In this document: positions 37,174-46,531 of the stretch, in pieces
Position numbering within the stretch: position 1 is the stretch's first letter
Layout: every line of letters starts with the position of its first letter
Source of the DNA: Ailanthus altissimus
Lineage: Eukaryota > Streptophyta > Magnoliopsida > Sapindales > Simaroubaceae
NCBI GenBank assembly: GCA_946807835.1
Contig: OX327694.1
Location: 4,352,001 to 4,416,000, forward strand
DNA length: 64,000 nucleotides
Direction of reading: 5' to 3'
The notes under the pieces: generated by a model
The model's input: the letters and a program-made list of their open reading frames with translations, nothing else
What the model was told of the DNA's origin: nothing
Databases searched by the model: none
Translations under genes and position numbers: made by a program

Positions 37174-37759
37174 ATGACTCCACTGATGTTCTACCCATTC
37201 AAGATGATTTCCCTAATAAACATATTTTCATTATAAGCCAAGTACCTAAAATGCACAAGATAAGCATAAGTTCTTAGTTGAGGTACATAATTTTATTGGA
37301 ATGATCATATCTCTTTAAATGCTGCTCTGACCAAATTATGAGACGTTGCATTCTTAAAAGTGAAATTGCTAGTGTCTTAAATTTTTTCCATAATGTTGCT
37401 TGCTGTGATCATTTTTTTTATGAAAAAGACAGCCACAAAAATTTTATATTATGGTCTTTATTGGCCTACTTTGTTCAAAGACACTAATAATTTTTATCGT
37501 TCTTATAAAAGATGTCAAAAGTTAGGTGTTGTATCTCAAAAACATATAAGGCCTCTTAACCCTATTATTGTTTTTTGAGATATTTGATTGTTAGGGTATC
37601 AATTTTATGGGGCTTGTTTTCTTATCTTGGTTACCTTTACATTCTTCTAGTTGTTGACTATGTATCAAAATAGGTAGAGGCTGTAGCTTGTCATACTAAT
37701 GATAACACAAATGTGGTATAATTCTTAAAATAAAATGTGTTGTTTAGGTATGGCATACT
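37174..37759 (+). pseudogene. Element D integrase, N-terminal part
   Basis: It starts with the spacer after RNase H and continues into a decayed His-Cys zinc domain near 37390-37530 (FYEKD, then [24 protein letters not shown]), with Cys and His positions partly lost. The catalytic domain begins near 37640 with text resembling VVDYVSK-WVEA. It is cut at 37759 by element F; the remainder is at 50083. Confidence 0.8.
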
Positions 37760-37764
37760 ATGTG
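37760..37764. repeat. Target-site duplication of element F, left copy (ATGTG)
   Basis: ATGTG precedes the LTR start TGACACGTC at 37765. The same five bases follow the other LTR at 50078-50082. Confidence 0.95.
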
Positions 37765-39202
37765 TGACACGTCTAGAATATAGGAGTTATTCCCAAGTGC
37801 AGGATTGTCAAAGTAATAAATAATCCGATGACAACGGGGTTGATCCACAGGGAAGTAGAATTAAAATTACAAATTATAAACACTTTAAAGATAATTAATG
37901 CAGTATAAGATGTTTGCAAATATTATTTCAATTAACCAATTCAAATAAAAAGATAAGGTTACGGGGATTCACTCTTGGCATAAGAAGTAAGAATATATTT
38001 AACTTTTTATATTTTTATAACTCAATTGGAATCCTCACACAAAGGAGGTTCCAACCGGAAAATATAGCAATTAAAGTTCATTATCATTTATATATTGATT
38101 ACTATTTATTTCTTTCAATTATTATACACTAAATCTTATAAATGGGTTCAAGTATTTATTATGCCAATCTTTATATTTGTCTACAATAAATCAAGACTCC
38201 CACTTTACAAGAAAGGTTATATACACCAAATCTTGTAAATGGTTTCAAGAATTTATTGTGCCAAGTATTAAATTTGTCAATAATAAATCAAGAATCACCA
38301 CTTTAGAAGAAAGGGTATTAATTTTACAAACAAAATAAATACATCATATATAAGTTTGCATAATTTAAAAATGAAGCATTAAATTCATGAATAAATATTA
38401 AACATATCTTATTACCTTGCCAAGAGCTTCACCCTTTCACCTTAGCTTAAAGAAAATTATTTAGACATAATAAAACTAAAGAAAAAGAAAAGAAATGGAA
38501 GAATAAATAACATGATTTAATAGTAAACAAGAGAAATAAATTTACAAAGAAATAGATACAAAGGACAAGTATTTTGAACTAAATTCTAACTTTCTAATTA
38601 CATTCTTTAGGCATAAATAAGCCACCTATTTATAGAAAAACATGGATAAATCGAGACAAATTTGGAGGGAACCACTTGGTTGATGAAAGTCAAGAACGGT
38701 TGCAAAATGATTTGCATTCATTATCACTTGGGTACCCACTTAATTATCCAATTTGGAATTGATGTGATCCGAATTAGCTGTCACTCAAAACATAAAAGTT
38801 GTAGATAATTCTCTTATCTTTCCAAATTGAGTGATCTCATACATATTAGATATTTATTTCTATAGTTATAGGCCAAATACTGATAACTGTTCAAACTGGG
38901 CCTGTACTACAGATCAATTCTGTTCTAAGCCATTTTTCACGCTCCAAACACTCGAATGTCAAATGCTTTGTAAAATAAAATATATTAGTCCATTGAGTCA
39001 GCTCTGCACAGGATCAAGAATCACCTCAATTGGATCTTTAAGTAGAAAGTTATGCCCATTTTACCGAACCTACCATAAAATAGTTAAAAGATAATTAAGT
39101 ACAATATTGTAAACATACTTAAGTTAAGAAAATTAAATATACTAGTAATACAAAACAATCATGTAAAAATCTTATTAAATGTGTAATTTTAAGTGTTCAT
39201 CA
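37765..39202 (-). repeat. 3' LTR of element F
   Basis: 1438 bp, highly similar by eye to 48639-50077, with most differences in the first 100 bases. Short plus-strand frames within it are shadows. Confidence 0.96.
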
Positions 39203-39618
39203 CACCCCCTAACTGGCTTATTGCTAGTCCCTAGCAATTCGAGCATAAATAAAATTTGAACACTATCTAAGTATTTCAAACAAAACGTCAATTTAAAATC
39301 ACAATCGCTATAAAGATTATTTCAATCATAACTTCCAAAAATATTTTTGTGTGTGTGTGAATTAAGCCAAAGCCTTCTTACCACAAACCACAACATATAT
39401 AGCCTTAAAAAGTTTTCAAGTAAAAGCCTCAATTCCATATCCTTACAAGTGAATAACTTATTTAATGGCTTAGGATTTCACTCATAGAGTTGGAAAACAG
39501 ATAATCGCTCAAGAAAAATTTATATTTAAGGACAGACAGACAAACTAACATTGATCCAAAGATAGGAAAATCAAATATTTAGAGTCAAACCATTATTGCC
39601 AAATGCCAGCTTCAAGTT
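39203..39618 (-). other. Element F purine tract and 3' untranslated region
   Basis: On the minus strand, AGTTAGGGGGTG directly precedes the 3' LTR, matching element D's AGTTGGGGGTAG at 53040-53051. The preceding GGGACTAGCAATAAGC also aligns with D's GGAACTAGTAATAAGC, so this tail is an inherited part of the family. No gene. Confidence 0.85.
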
Positions 39619-40796
39619 TTTGGAATCCTCACACAAAGGAGGTTCCAACTGGAAAATATAGCAATTAAAGTTTATTATCATTTATATATTGATTAGTATT
39701 TATTTTTTTTAATTATTATACACCAAATCTTATAAATGGGTTCAAGTATTTATTATGCCAATATTTATATTTGTTTACAATAAATCAAGACTCTCACTTT
39801 ACAAGAAAGGTTATATAAACCAAATCTTGTAAATGGTTTCAAGAATTTATTATGCCAAGTATTAAGTTTGTCAATAATAAATCAAGAATCACCACTTTAG
39901 AAGAAAGGGTATTAATTCTACAAACAAAATAAATACATCATATATAAATTTGCATAACTTAAAAATGAAGCATTAAATGCATGAATAAATATTAAACATA
40001 TCTTATTACCTTGCCAAGAGCTTCACCCTTTCACCTTAGCTTAAACAAAATTATTTGGACATAATAAAACTAAATGAAAAGAAAAGAAATGGAAGAAGAA
40101 ATAACATGACTTAATAGTAAACAAGAGAAATAATAGTACAAGGAAATGGATACAAAGGAAAAGTATTTTGAACTAAATTCTAACTTTCTAATTACATTCT
40201 TTAGGCATAAACAAGCCACCTATTTATAGAAAAACATGGATAAATCGAGACAAATTTGGAGGGAACCACTTGGTTGATGAAAGTCAAGAATGGTGGCAAA
40301 ATAATTTGCATTCATTATCACTTGGGCACCCACTTGATTATTCAATTTGGAATTGATGTGATCCGAATTAGCTGTCACTCAAAACATAAAAGTTGTAGAT
40401 AATTCTCTTATCTTTCCAAATTGAGTGATCTCATATGTATTAGATACGTATTGCTATAGTTATGGGCCAAATACGGATAACTGTTCAAACTGGGCCTGTA
40501 CTGCAGATCAATTATGTTCTAGGCCAATTTTCACCCTCTAAACACTCGAATTTCTAATGCTTTGTGAAATACAATATGTTATCTCATTGCATCAGCTCTG
40601 TATAGGATTAAGAATCACCTCAATTGGATCTTTAGGTAGAAAGTTATGCCCATTTTACCGAACCTGCCACAAAACAGTTATAAGATAATTAAGTACAATA
40701 TTGTAAACATACTTAAGTTAAGAAAATTAAATACACTAATAATACAAAACAATCATGTAAAACTCTTATTAAATGTGTAATTTCAAGTGTTCATCA
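39619..40796 (-). repeat. Truncated third LTR copy inside element F
   Basis: This 1178-bp block matches the element's own LTR from the equivalent of 38025 to its outer end, lacking about 260 bp of the end nearest the host flank (the U5 side on the minus strand). It lies between LOG and the 3' untranslated tail in the same orientation as the true LTRs. Element D has no such copy at the matching place, so F gained it after the two separated. Confidence 0.93.
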
Positions 40797-41020
40797 CCAT
40801 TCATGATAATAATGATTTGTTTTTTTTAGTAAACAAGGTGATAACAATAATATCAACTATCTTCCCCCTCAACCAAATTGAAACATTGTCCTCAATGTCA
40901 AAATATAGAAAGAGTAAAGTATAGAAGATATCACCTGAAACATCTTTTATTGAAAATTAAACCTGCAACAAAATAAAACAAGCCACACAAAAAGCTTAAA
41001 AATACATAGAAATAGATAGG
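40797..41020 (-). other. Spacer between LOG and truncated LTR
   Basis: About 220 bp, non-coding. It contains ATCTTCCCCCTCAACCA on the plus strand (GGTTGAGGGGGAAGAT on the minus), a purine tract that might once have primed an LTR. Confidence 0.5.
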
Positions 41021-41674
41021 CTACAGATGAAGCGTCAAATTTATCTTGCGTTTTTTTTCACTGTTATCAGTATACCAATCTATCTGACTCATTGTTGGAT
41101 CAAATGGAGGTGTAAAAGTTTGTAGTTCATCGAGTAACTGATCAACAGTTGAAGCAGAAATGAGGATCTATCGTGCTGCAGATGAGACGAATTATTTTTC
41201 CACCGCATAGTCAAGAAAAGATAACAACCCATTATAAAAACCATCAACGTTTAACAAACCAATTGGTTTTTTATGAATTTGCAATTGTGCCTATGAGACA
41301 ATTTAAAAAATTTCCTCCAATGTTCCAAAACCTCCAAGTAGAGCTATGAAGGCATCAGCATTACGAAGTATAAAAGAAATTCTTTCATGCATTGATGATA
41401 CCTGTAACTCATCCCCAATTATTTTTCCTACAATGTCTCCAACAGTTAGAGCTTTTGGTATGATACCCAAAACTCGACTGCCATTATTTTGTGCAGCGAT
41501 TGCCACACATCCCATTAATCCAAGACTACCTCCCCCATATACTAAATGAATATTGCGCTCAGCTAACATCTTACCAAGGGTTTCTGCTGCTTCTATAAAC
41601 TCACTAATTTTTCCAGGGCTGGATTCACAAAAGACACAAATTTTTGTGAATTTACGAGTTGATGATCCTTCCAT
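41021..41674 (-). pseudogene. LOG-like: Captured LOG-like cytokinin nucleoside 5'-monophosphate phosphoribohydrolase, intronless, in element F
   Basis: LOG enzymes remove ribose phosphate from cytokinin nucleotides to give active cytokinin, in cytosol and nucleus. From an ATG at 41674 the minus-strand frame runs without indels to a stop at 41021: 217 codons, the normal LOG size. Seen are ICVFCESSPGK, LVYGGGSLGLMG, an SSMHERISFILRNADAFIAL stretch, GGFGTLEE and [12 protein letters not shown]. The first 124 codons are open; four in-frame stops then interrupt the last ~94 (41303, 41291, 41192, 41168). The second replaces the Trp of WAQL. The family motif PGGxGTxxE reads LGGFGTLEE. Plant LOG genes have several introns; none is visible, which indicates capture from mRNA. 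An upstream extension open to 41737 is probably not coding. Confidence 0.93.
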
Positions 41675-42031
41675 GATTACACTCACCCTCTCTCTTGAAT
41701 GATTTTGAGTTTGTACAAAGATGCAGAAATAATGCAATGTATTTATAGAGCCAAAAGGTATTGCAAAATTAAATCACATAGCTATTGGCTTGAAATATAA
41801 GATTCAACACCTTTTACCAATTTTTAATTTGTTAGCTGGAAAAGTCACATGGGTTGTCAGCTTAAAATGCAAAATTTTCAAAAAGGATTATAGGTGGTTG
41901 ATTATTGAAAAGACGCTTGAGTTTGAAATGAAACATTTAAAAATAACAGCTATAGTAAATATATACAAGTAGTTGTGATTGTGGCTCACATCTTCCTCTG
42001 ATTTTACGTCCAGTAATGGCTTAAACGCCCT

Positions 42032-42580
42032 TTATGGGTCGGGGATAGGCTTCCCATCCAATTTTCTTATAAATTGGCAAACAGGGTCTTTTAAAGTCAG
42101 ATTCCCGAGACTGTACCACTCATGTTCTTTTAGGAATATGTCCCATAATTCATGAATTACAATATGTACATATCCACTAGGTTGCGTCTCAATAGTCGAT
42201 AAAATATTATCTAAAGACTCCTTACTCAGGCCATCCTTTATGAACCTAATTTTATCTTCGCGATTTACAGACACCATTCCTAAAGTACGGCAACGTGTTT
42301 TGCAAGTCGTGCGTGCACACTTGTAACAAACATTTAATCTTTTTGCTCTTTGTTTTTTTGAAAAAGTGCTTTTACCTAAGCCAAGCATGTAGGAAATTAA
42401 TGAGTCTGAAAATTCACCTGTCAATCTAACTTTGGCTTCAATTAACCAACGTAAATCAACAGGTATATTCATAATCATTAATAACCTTAATCTTTCACAT
42501 CTTGCTTGGTAAATTTTTTTCAAGGAATTTTGAGGCAATGAGGGAAAACGCTTTTTCAAATTTTTTAGAATGTCATCAAT
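42032..42580 (-). pseudogene. ORF X: unrecognised ~182-residue protein in element F
   Basis: I do not recognise this protein. It reads open from 42580 to a TAA at 42032, but the expected start codon is ATT where element D has ATG, so the start may be lost; an internal Met could serve. It begins with a basic region around LPQNSLKKIYQARCERLRLL, then NIPVDLRWLIEAK. A Cys/basic cluster (CYKCARTTCKTRC) near residue 90 could bind metal or nucleic acid (inference). REDKIRFIKDGLSKESLDN follows, and the end is LDGKPIPDP. No signal peptide or membrane segment is seen. It lies ~270 bp downstream of integrase, where Athila elements may carry an env-like frame, but it shows no envelope features. Element D has a homologue of equal length at 51006. 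Confidence 0.8.
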
Positions 42581-42847
42581 TTTTTTTTTTTAGAAAAAGG
42601 GGAAGAAGAGAATATATCAGTAATTATGGGAAACTGATAAAACTGATTTGAAATATCACAGAGTACCGTTATCCGCCACTTAACCGGGGTGCAAAATAAA
42701 ACTTTAACAAAACTACTAAATTAACCTGCAAGTAAAAAAAAATGTTAGAAGAAGAATAAATATATATAAATATGTAAATATATAAAACAAAGATTAATTG
42801 GTCTCGTAACAAGGATCCGACAGGAACATAAATTCTTCATGAAAAGC

Positions 42848-43678
42848 TTAGTTTTCTAGAAACGGCTTGAGTCTTTGCCCATTTACCTTAAACGCATTCC
42901 CATTTCTAGGATTTTCAATGTCAATTGTTCCATAAGGGTACACATGTTTCACAATAAAAGGGCTACTCCATCTTGATCTTAATTTTTCAGGGAATATGTG
43001 AAGTCGAGAATTATAAAGCAAAACCTTCTGACCAGTGTCAAATGTTTTTCTCTGAATTGTTTTATCATGAAAGGCTTTAATTTTAGCTTTATGAATTTTC
43101 GAATTCTCATATGCATCATTTCTCAATTCTTCAAGTTCATTTATTTGTAATTTACGTATGTGTCCAGCAGAATCAAGATTTTCATTGAAAGTTTTAATAG
43201 CCCAGTAGACTTTATGCTCAAGTTCCACAGGTAAGTGACAAGGTTTTTCATAAACTATCCTATAGGGAGACATACCCAATGAAGTTTTAAAAGAAGTTTT
43301 ATAAGCCCACAGTGCATCATTTAGTCTTAAAGACCAATCTTTGCGATTTGGGTTTATAGTTTTTTTTAAAATTTGTTTTATCTCCCTATTTGCTAATTCA
43401 ACTTGTCCACTTGTCTGAGGATGATAAGGGGTGGCAACTTTATGAGTAATACCATATTTTTTCACTAATGTTTCAAATGGTCTATTACAAAAATGCTTAC
43501 CCCTATCATTTATAATGGCTCGAGGGATTCCAAATCGACTTAAGATATTTTCTTTCAAAAATTTCATGACTGTTTTATAGTCATTATGTCGACATGGAAT
43601 AGCCTCAATCCATTTTGAGACATAATCTACTGCAACTAAGATATACGTAAATCCAAATGATAACGGAAATGGTCCCAT
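42848..43678 (-). pseudogene. Element F integrase catalytic and C-terminal domains
   Basis: 276 residues open on the minus strand. It starts MGPFPLSFG and continues with [13 protein letters not shown] (first catalytic Asp), [11 protein letters not shown] (second Asp) and [19 protein letters not shown] (Glu). A long C-terminal part has [20 protein letters not shown], typical of Athila integrase, and ends near [11 protein letters not shown]. The N-terminal zinc domain is in the adjacent frame 43691-45052, separated by one TGA where a Trp codon would be expected. Apart from that stop the domain looks intact. Confidence 0.95.
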
Positions 43679-43690
43679 GAAATCTATCCC

Positions 43691-45052
43691 TCAACAATCA
43701 AAGATTTCAATAACAAGAATAGGGTTTAAAAGCATCATGTTTCGTTTTGAAATTGATCCCAACTTTTGACAATTTTCACAAGTTATACAAAATACATGTG
43801 TATCTTTAAATAAAGTGGGCCAATAAAATCCACATTGCAGGATTTTTGCAGCTGTTTTCTTTGATGAGAAATGTCCCCCACATGCTTCAGAATGACAAAA
43901 TTCAATAACTTTATTTACCTCATTGTCAGGTATGCATCTTCGAAATATTTGATCACGACAATATTTAAAGAGATAAGGATCATCCCAATAAAACTTTCTC
44001 ACCTCCGTTAAAAATTTTCTTTTGTCTTGAGCATTCCATTGAGGTGGCATTTCTCCTGTTACAAGAAAATTAACAATATTAGCATACCAGAGCATTGTAA
44101 CAGTAGAAAATAAAAATTCATCGGGAAAAGAATCATTAATAGATGTTATTTCTGTTGATGAATCTGGTGTGAGTCTTGATAAGTGATCTGCAACAACATT
44201 CTCAACTCCCTTCTTATCATTGATAGTGATAATAAATTCTTGTAGCAATAGAATCCATCGAATCAGCCTTGGTTTTGCATCTTGTTTTGACATTAAGTAC
44301 CTTACAGCAGTATGGTCAGTAAATACAATAGTTGAGGAACCAATTAAGTAAGAACGAAATTTGTCTAATGCAAATATTACAGCAAGTAGTTCTTTTTCAG
44401 TTGTTGTGTAATTCATTTGTGCACTGTTTAAAGTTCTACTTGCGTAATAAATTACATAGGATTTACCTTCCTTTCTTTGTCCTAATACAGCACCAACAAC
44501 GTAGTCACTAGCATCACACATGAGCTTAAAAGGTAAAGACCAGTCAGGAGATTGTATGATAGGAGCAGATGTTAAGAGGCCAATTAATTTTTCAAACGAA
44601 TTTTGACACTCTTGAGTCCACTTAAATGATACATCTTTTGTTAAGAGGTTACAAAGAGGTTTAGATATACCACTAAAGTTTTTTATGAACCTCCTATAGA
44701 ATCCAGCATGTCCTAAAAAGGATCGAACTTCTCTGACTGCTTTTGGTGGTGGAAAATGTGTAATGAGTTCGACTTTTGCCTTATCCACTTCAATTCCTTT
44801 AGAAGATACTATATGTCCTAAAACAATTCCAGAAGTAACCATGTAATGATATTTTTCCCAATTCAATACAAGACTTTTTTCTTCACATCTTTTTAAAACC
44901 TTTTCTAAGTTTTCAAGACAATTATCAAAAGAATTTCCAAACACAGTTAAATCATCCATGAAAACTTCTAAATAATGCTCAATCATGTCACTAAAAATGC
45001 TTAACATACATCTCTGAAATGTTGCTGGGGCATTACAAAGTCCAAAGGGCAT
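43691..45052 (-). pseudogene. Element F reverse transcriptase (C-terminal half), RNase H and integrase zinc domain
   Basis: 453 residues open. [16 protein letters not shown] and [11 protein letters not shown] (catalytic FMDD) are RT motifs B and [19 protein letters not shown] and [16 protein letters not shown] belong to the RT connection. RNase H shows [26 protein letters not shown] and [11 protein letters not shown], ending VVADHLSRL. The integrase HHCC domain follows ([21 protein letters not shown]). The upstream half is in 45170-45589, separated by a frame interruption around 45053-45169. A TGA at the end separates it from the integrase core. Confidence 0.95.
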
Positions 45053-45169
45053 TCTTCTAAAAGTAAAGGTTCCAAAAGGACATGTGAATGTAGTCTTTTC
45101 TTGGTCCTCTAGTGCTATGGGAATTTGATAATAGCCAGAGTAACCATCTAGAAAGCAATAGTATGGATG

Positions 45170-45589
45170 TCATGCTACTCTTTCTATAATTTGATCAAGG
45201 AATGGTAAAGAAAAATGGTCTTTTCTAGTGGCCGAGTTCAACTTTCTATAATCTATGCACATCCTCCAACTAGATGAGACTCGAGTTGGTATTAACTCAC
45301 CTTTTTCATTTTCAATGACTGTGATTCCAGATTTTTTTAGTACTACCTGAGTAAGACTTACCCACTTACTATCTGAGATAGGATAGATGATTCCTACTTC
45401 AAGTAATTTGAGAACTTCAGCTCTCACTACCTCTTTCATATGTGGATTTAATCTCCTTTGAGATTGTTGGGAAGTTTTGGTATTATCCTCTAGGTGTATT
45501 CTATGTGTGCAAATTAGAGGATTAATACCATTTATGTCTTTTAAAGTCCACCCAATTGCATTTTTATGCATTTTTAATAATTCAATCAA
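45170..45589 (-). pseudogene. Element F reverse transcriptase, N-terminal half
   Basis: 139 residues open. It contains HKNAIGWTLKDINGINP and HRIHLEDNTK (RT start), a RRLNPHMKEVVRAEVLKLL stretch, GIIYPISDSKWVSLTQVVLKK, then WRMCIDYRKLNSATRKDHF and LPFLDQIIERVA. It ends at a TGA directly before [14 protein letters not shown] text, which continues in the same frame toward MPFGLCNAP. The order and spacing match Athila RT. Confidence 0.95.
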
Positions 45590-45598
45590 CTTACCTTC

Positions 45599-46510
45599 TT
45601 ATTCACTTGTGAGTGTAGAAGAGATTACCACCGAGTATGTTTGTTTCTCTCCAAGAAATGCATATTTCAATCCTTCAGGCAAAGGTTTTAACTCTAACTT
45701 TGAAATTTTATTTTGTTTATCCTCATTTTCTCTCAATTCTTCAAACTTTAGTTTCCATCCTTTATTTTCAATCACCTGTGCACAATCAAGTAAAGAACAT
45801 ATATCAGAGATTTCAGGATCTAATTGTATATTTGACTCAAATAAATTTATTAAATACATTTCTAAGAGATCGGTAGAACTCCCTTTTTGAATATAATCCT
45901 CTACAATCGTTTCAATTATGTCGCATTCTTCACTTTCATCCTCCCCTTCATATGGTTGCTTACACATATTGAAAACATTGAGTTTAAGTGTCATGTTTCC
46001 AAATGAAAGCTTCATTACTCAATTTCTGCAATTAATCAAAGCGTTAGAAGTTGCTAAAAATGGACGACCTAAAATAACAGGTATCGGATTACATCCTTTG
46101 ACAGGTTCTATGTCCAAGACAATAAAATCCACAGGATATATGAATTTATCAACTTAAACTAAAACATCTTCCACTGTCCCTCTTGGTACTTTTATTGATC
46201 TATCGGCAAGTAAAAGAGTTACAGATGTGGATTTTAACTCCCCGAGATTGAGCTGCTGATAAATTGAATACGGCAATAAATTCACACTAGCACCAAGATC
46301 AAGTAAGGCTTATTCAATTTTATGGCTTCCAATAATACATGAAATTGTAGGACAACCAGGGTCTTTATATTTCAAAGAATTATTGTTCTGAAGAATGGCA
46401 CTTACTTGTTCAGCTAAAAATGCTTTCTTTTTCACATTCACTTTTCTCTTTACTGTGCATAAATCTTTCAAAAAATTTGCATAAAAGGGAACCTGTTTAA
46501 TAGCATCCAA
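45599..46510 (-). pseudogene. Element F aspartic protease and linker
   Basis: Minus-strand frame 46310-46510 (YANFLKDLCTVKRK, then NNSLKYKDPGCPTISCIIG) leads through one TAA into ALLDLGASVNLLPYS (about 46260-46309), the retropepsin active site with the DLGAS form usual in Athila. After two further stops, VILGRPFLATSNALI and MKLSFGNMTLKLNVF (45599-46015) complete the protease and linker to RT. Plus-strand frames over this region are shadows. Confidence 0.93.
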
Positions 46511-46531
46511 TAAAGGAATATTAACTTTTAC

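Noticed and set aside
37914..38132. Short frames repeated at 37914 and 48788
   Set aside because: Same LTR sequence in the two LTRs of element F; repeat-derived, not genes.
41346..41549. Open frame on the plus strand over the LOG copy
   Set aside because: It is the antisense shadow of the LOG reading; no domain of its own.
45477..46157. Three overlapping plus-strand frames over element F protease/RT region
   Set aside because: Antisense shadows of a clearly recognisable pol reading on the minus strand.
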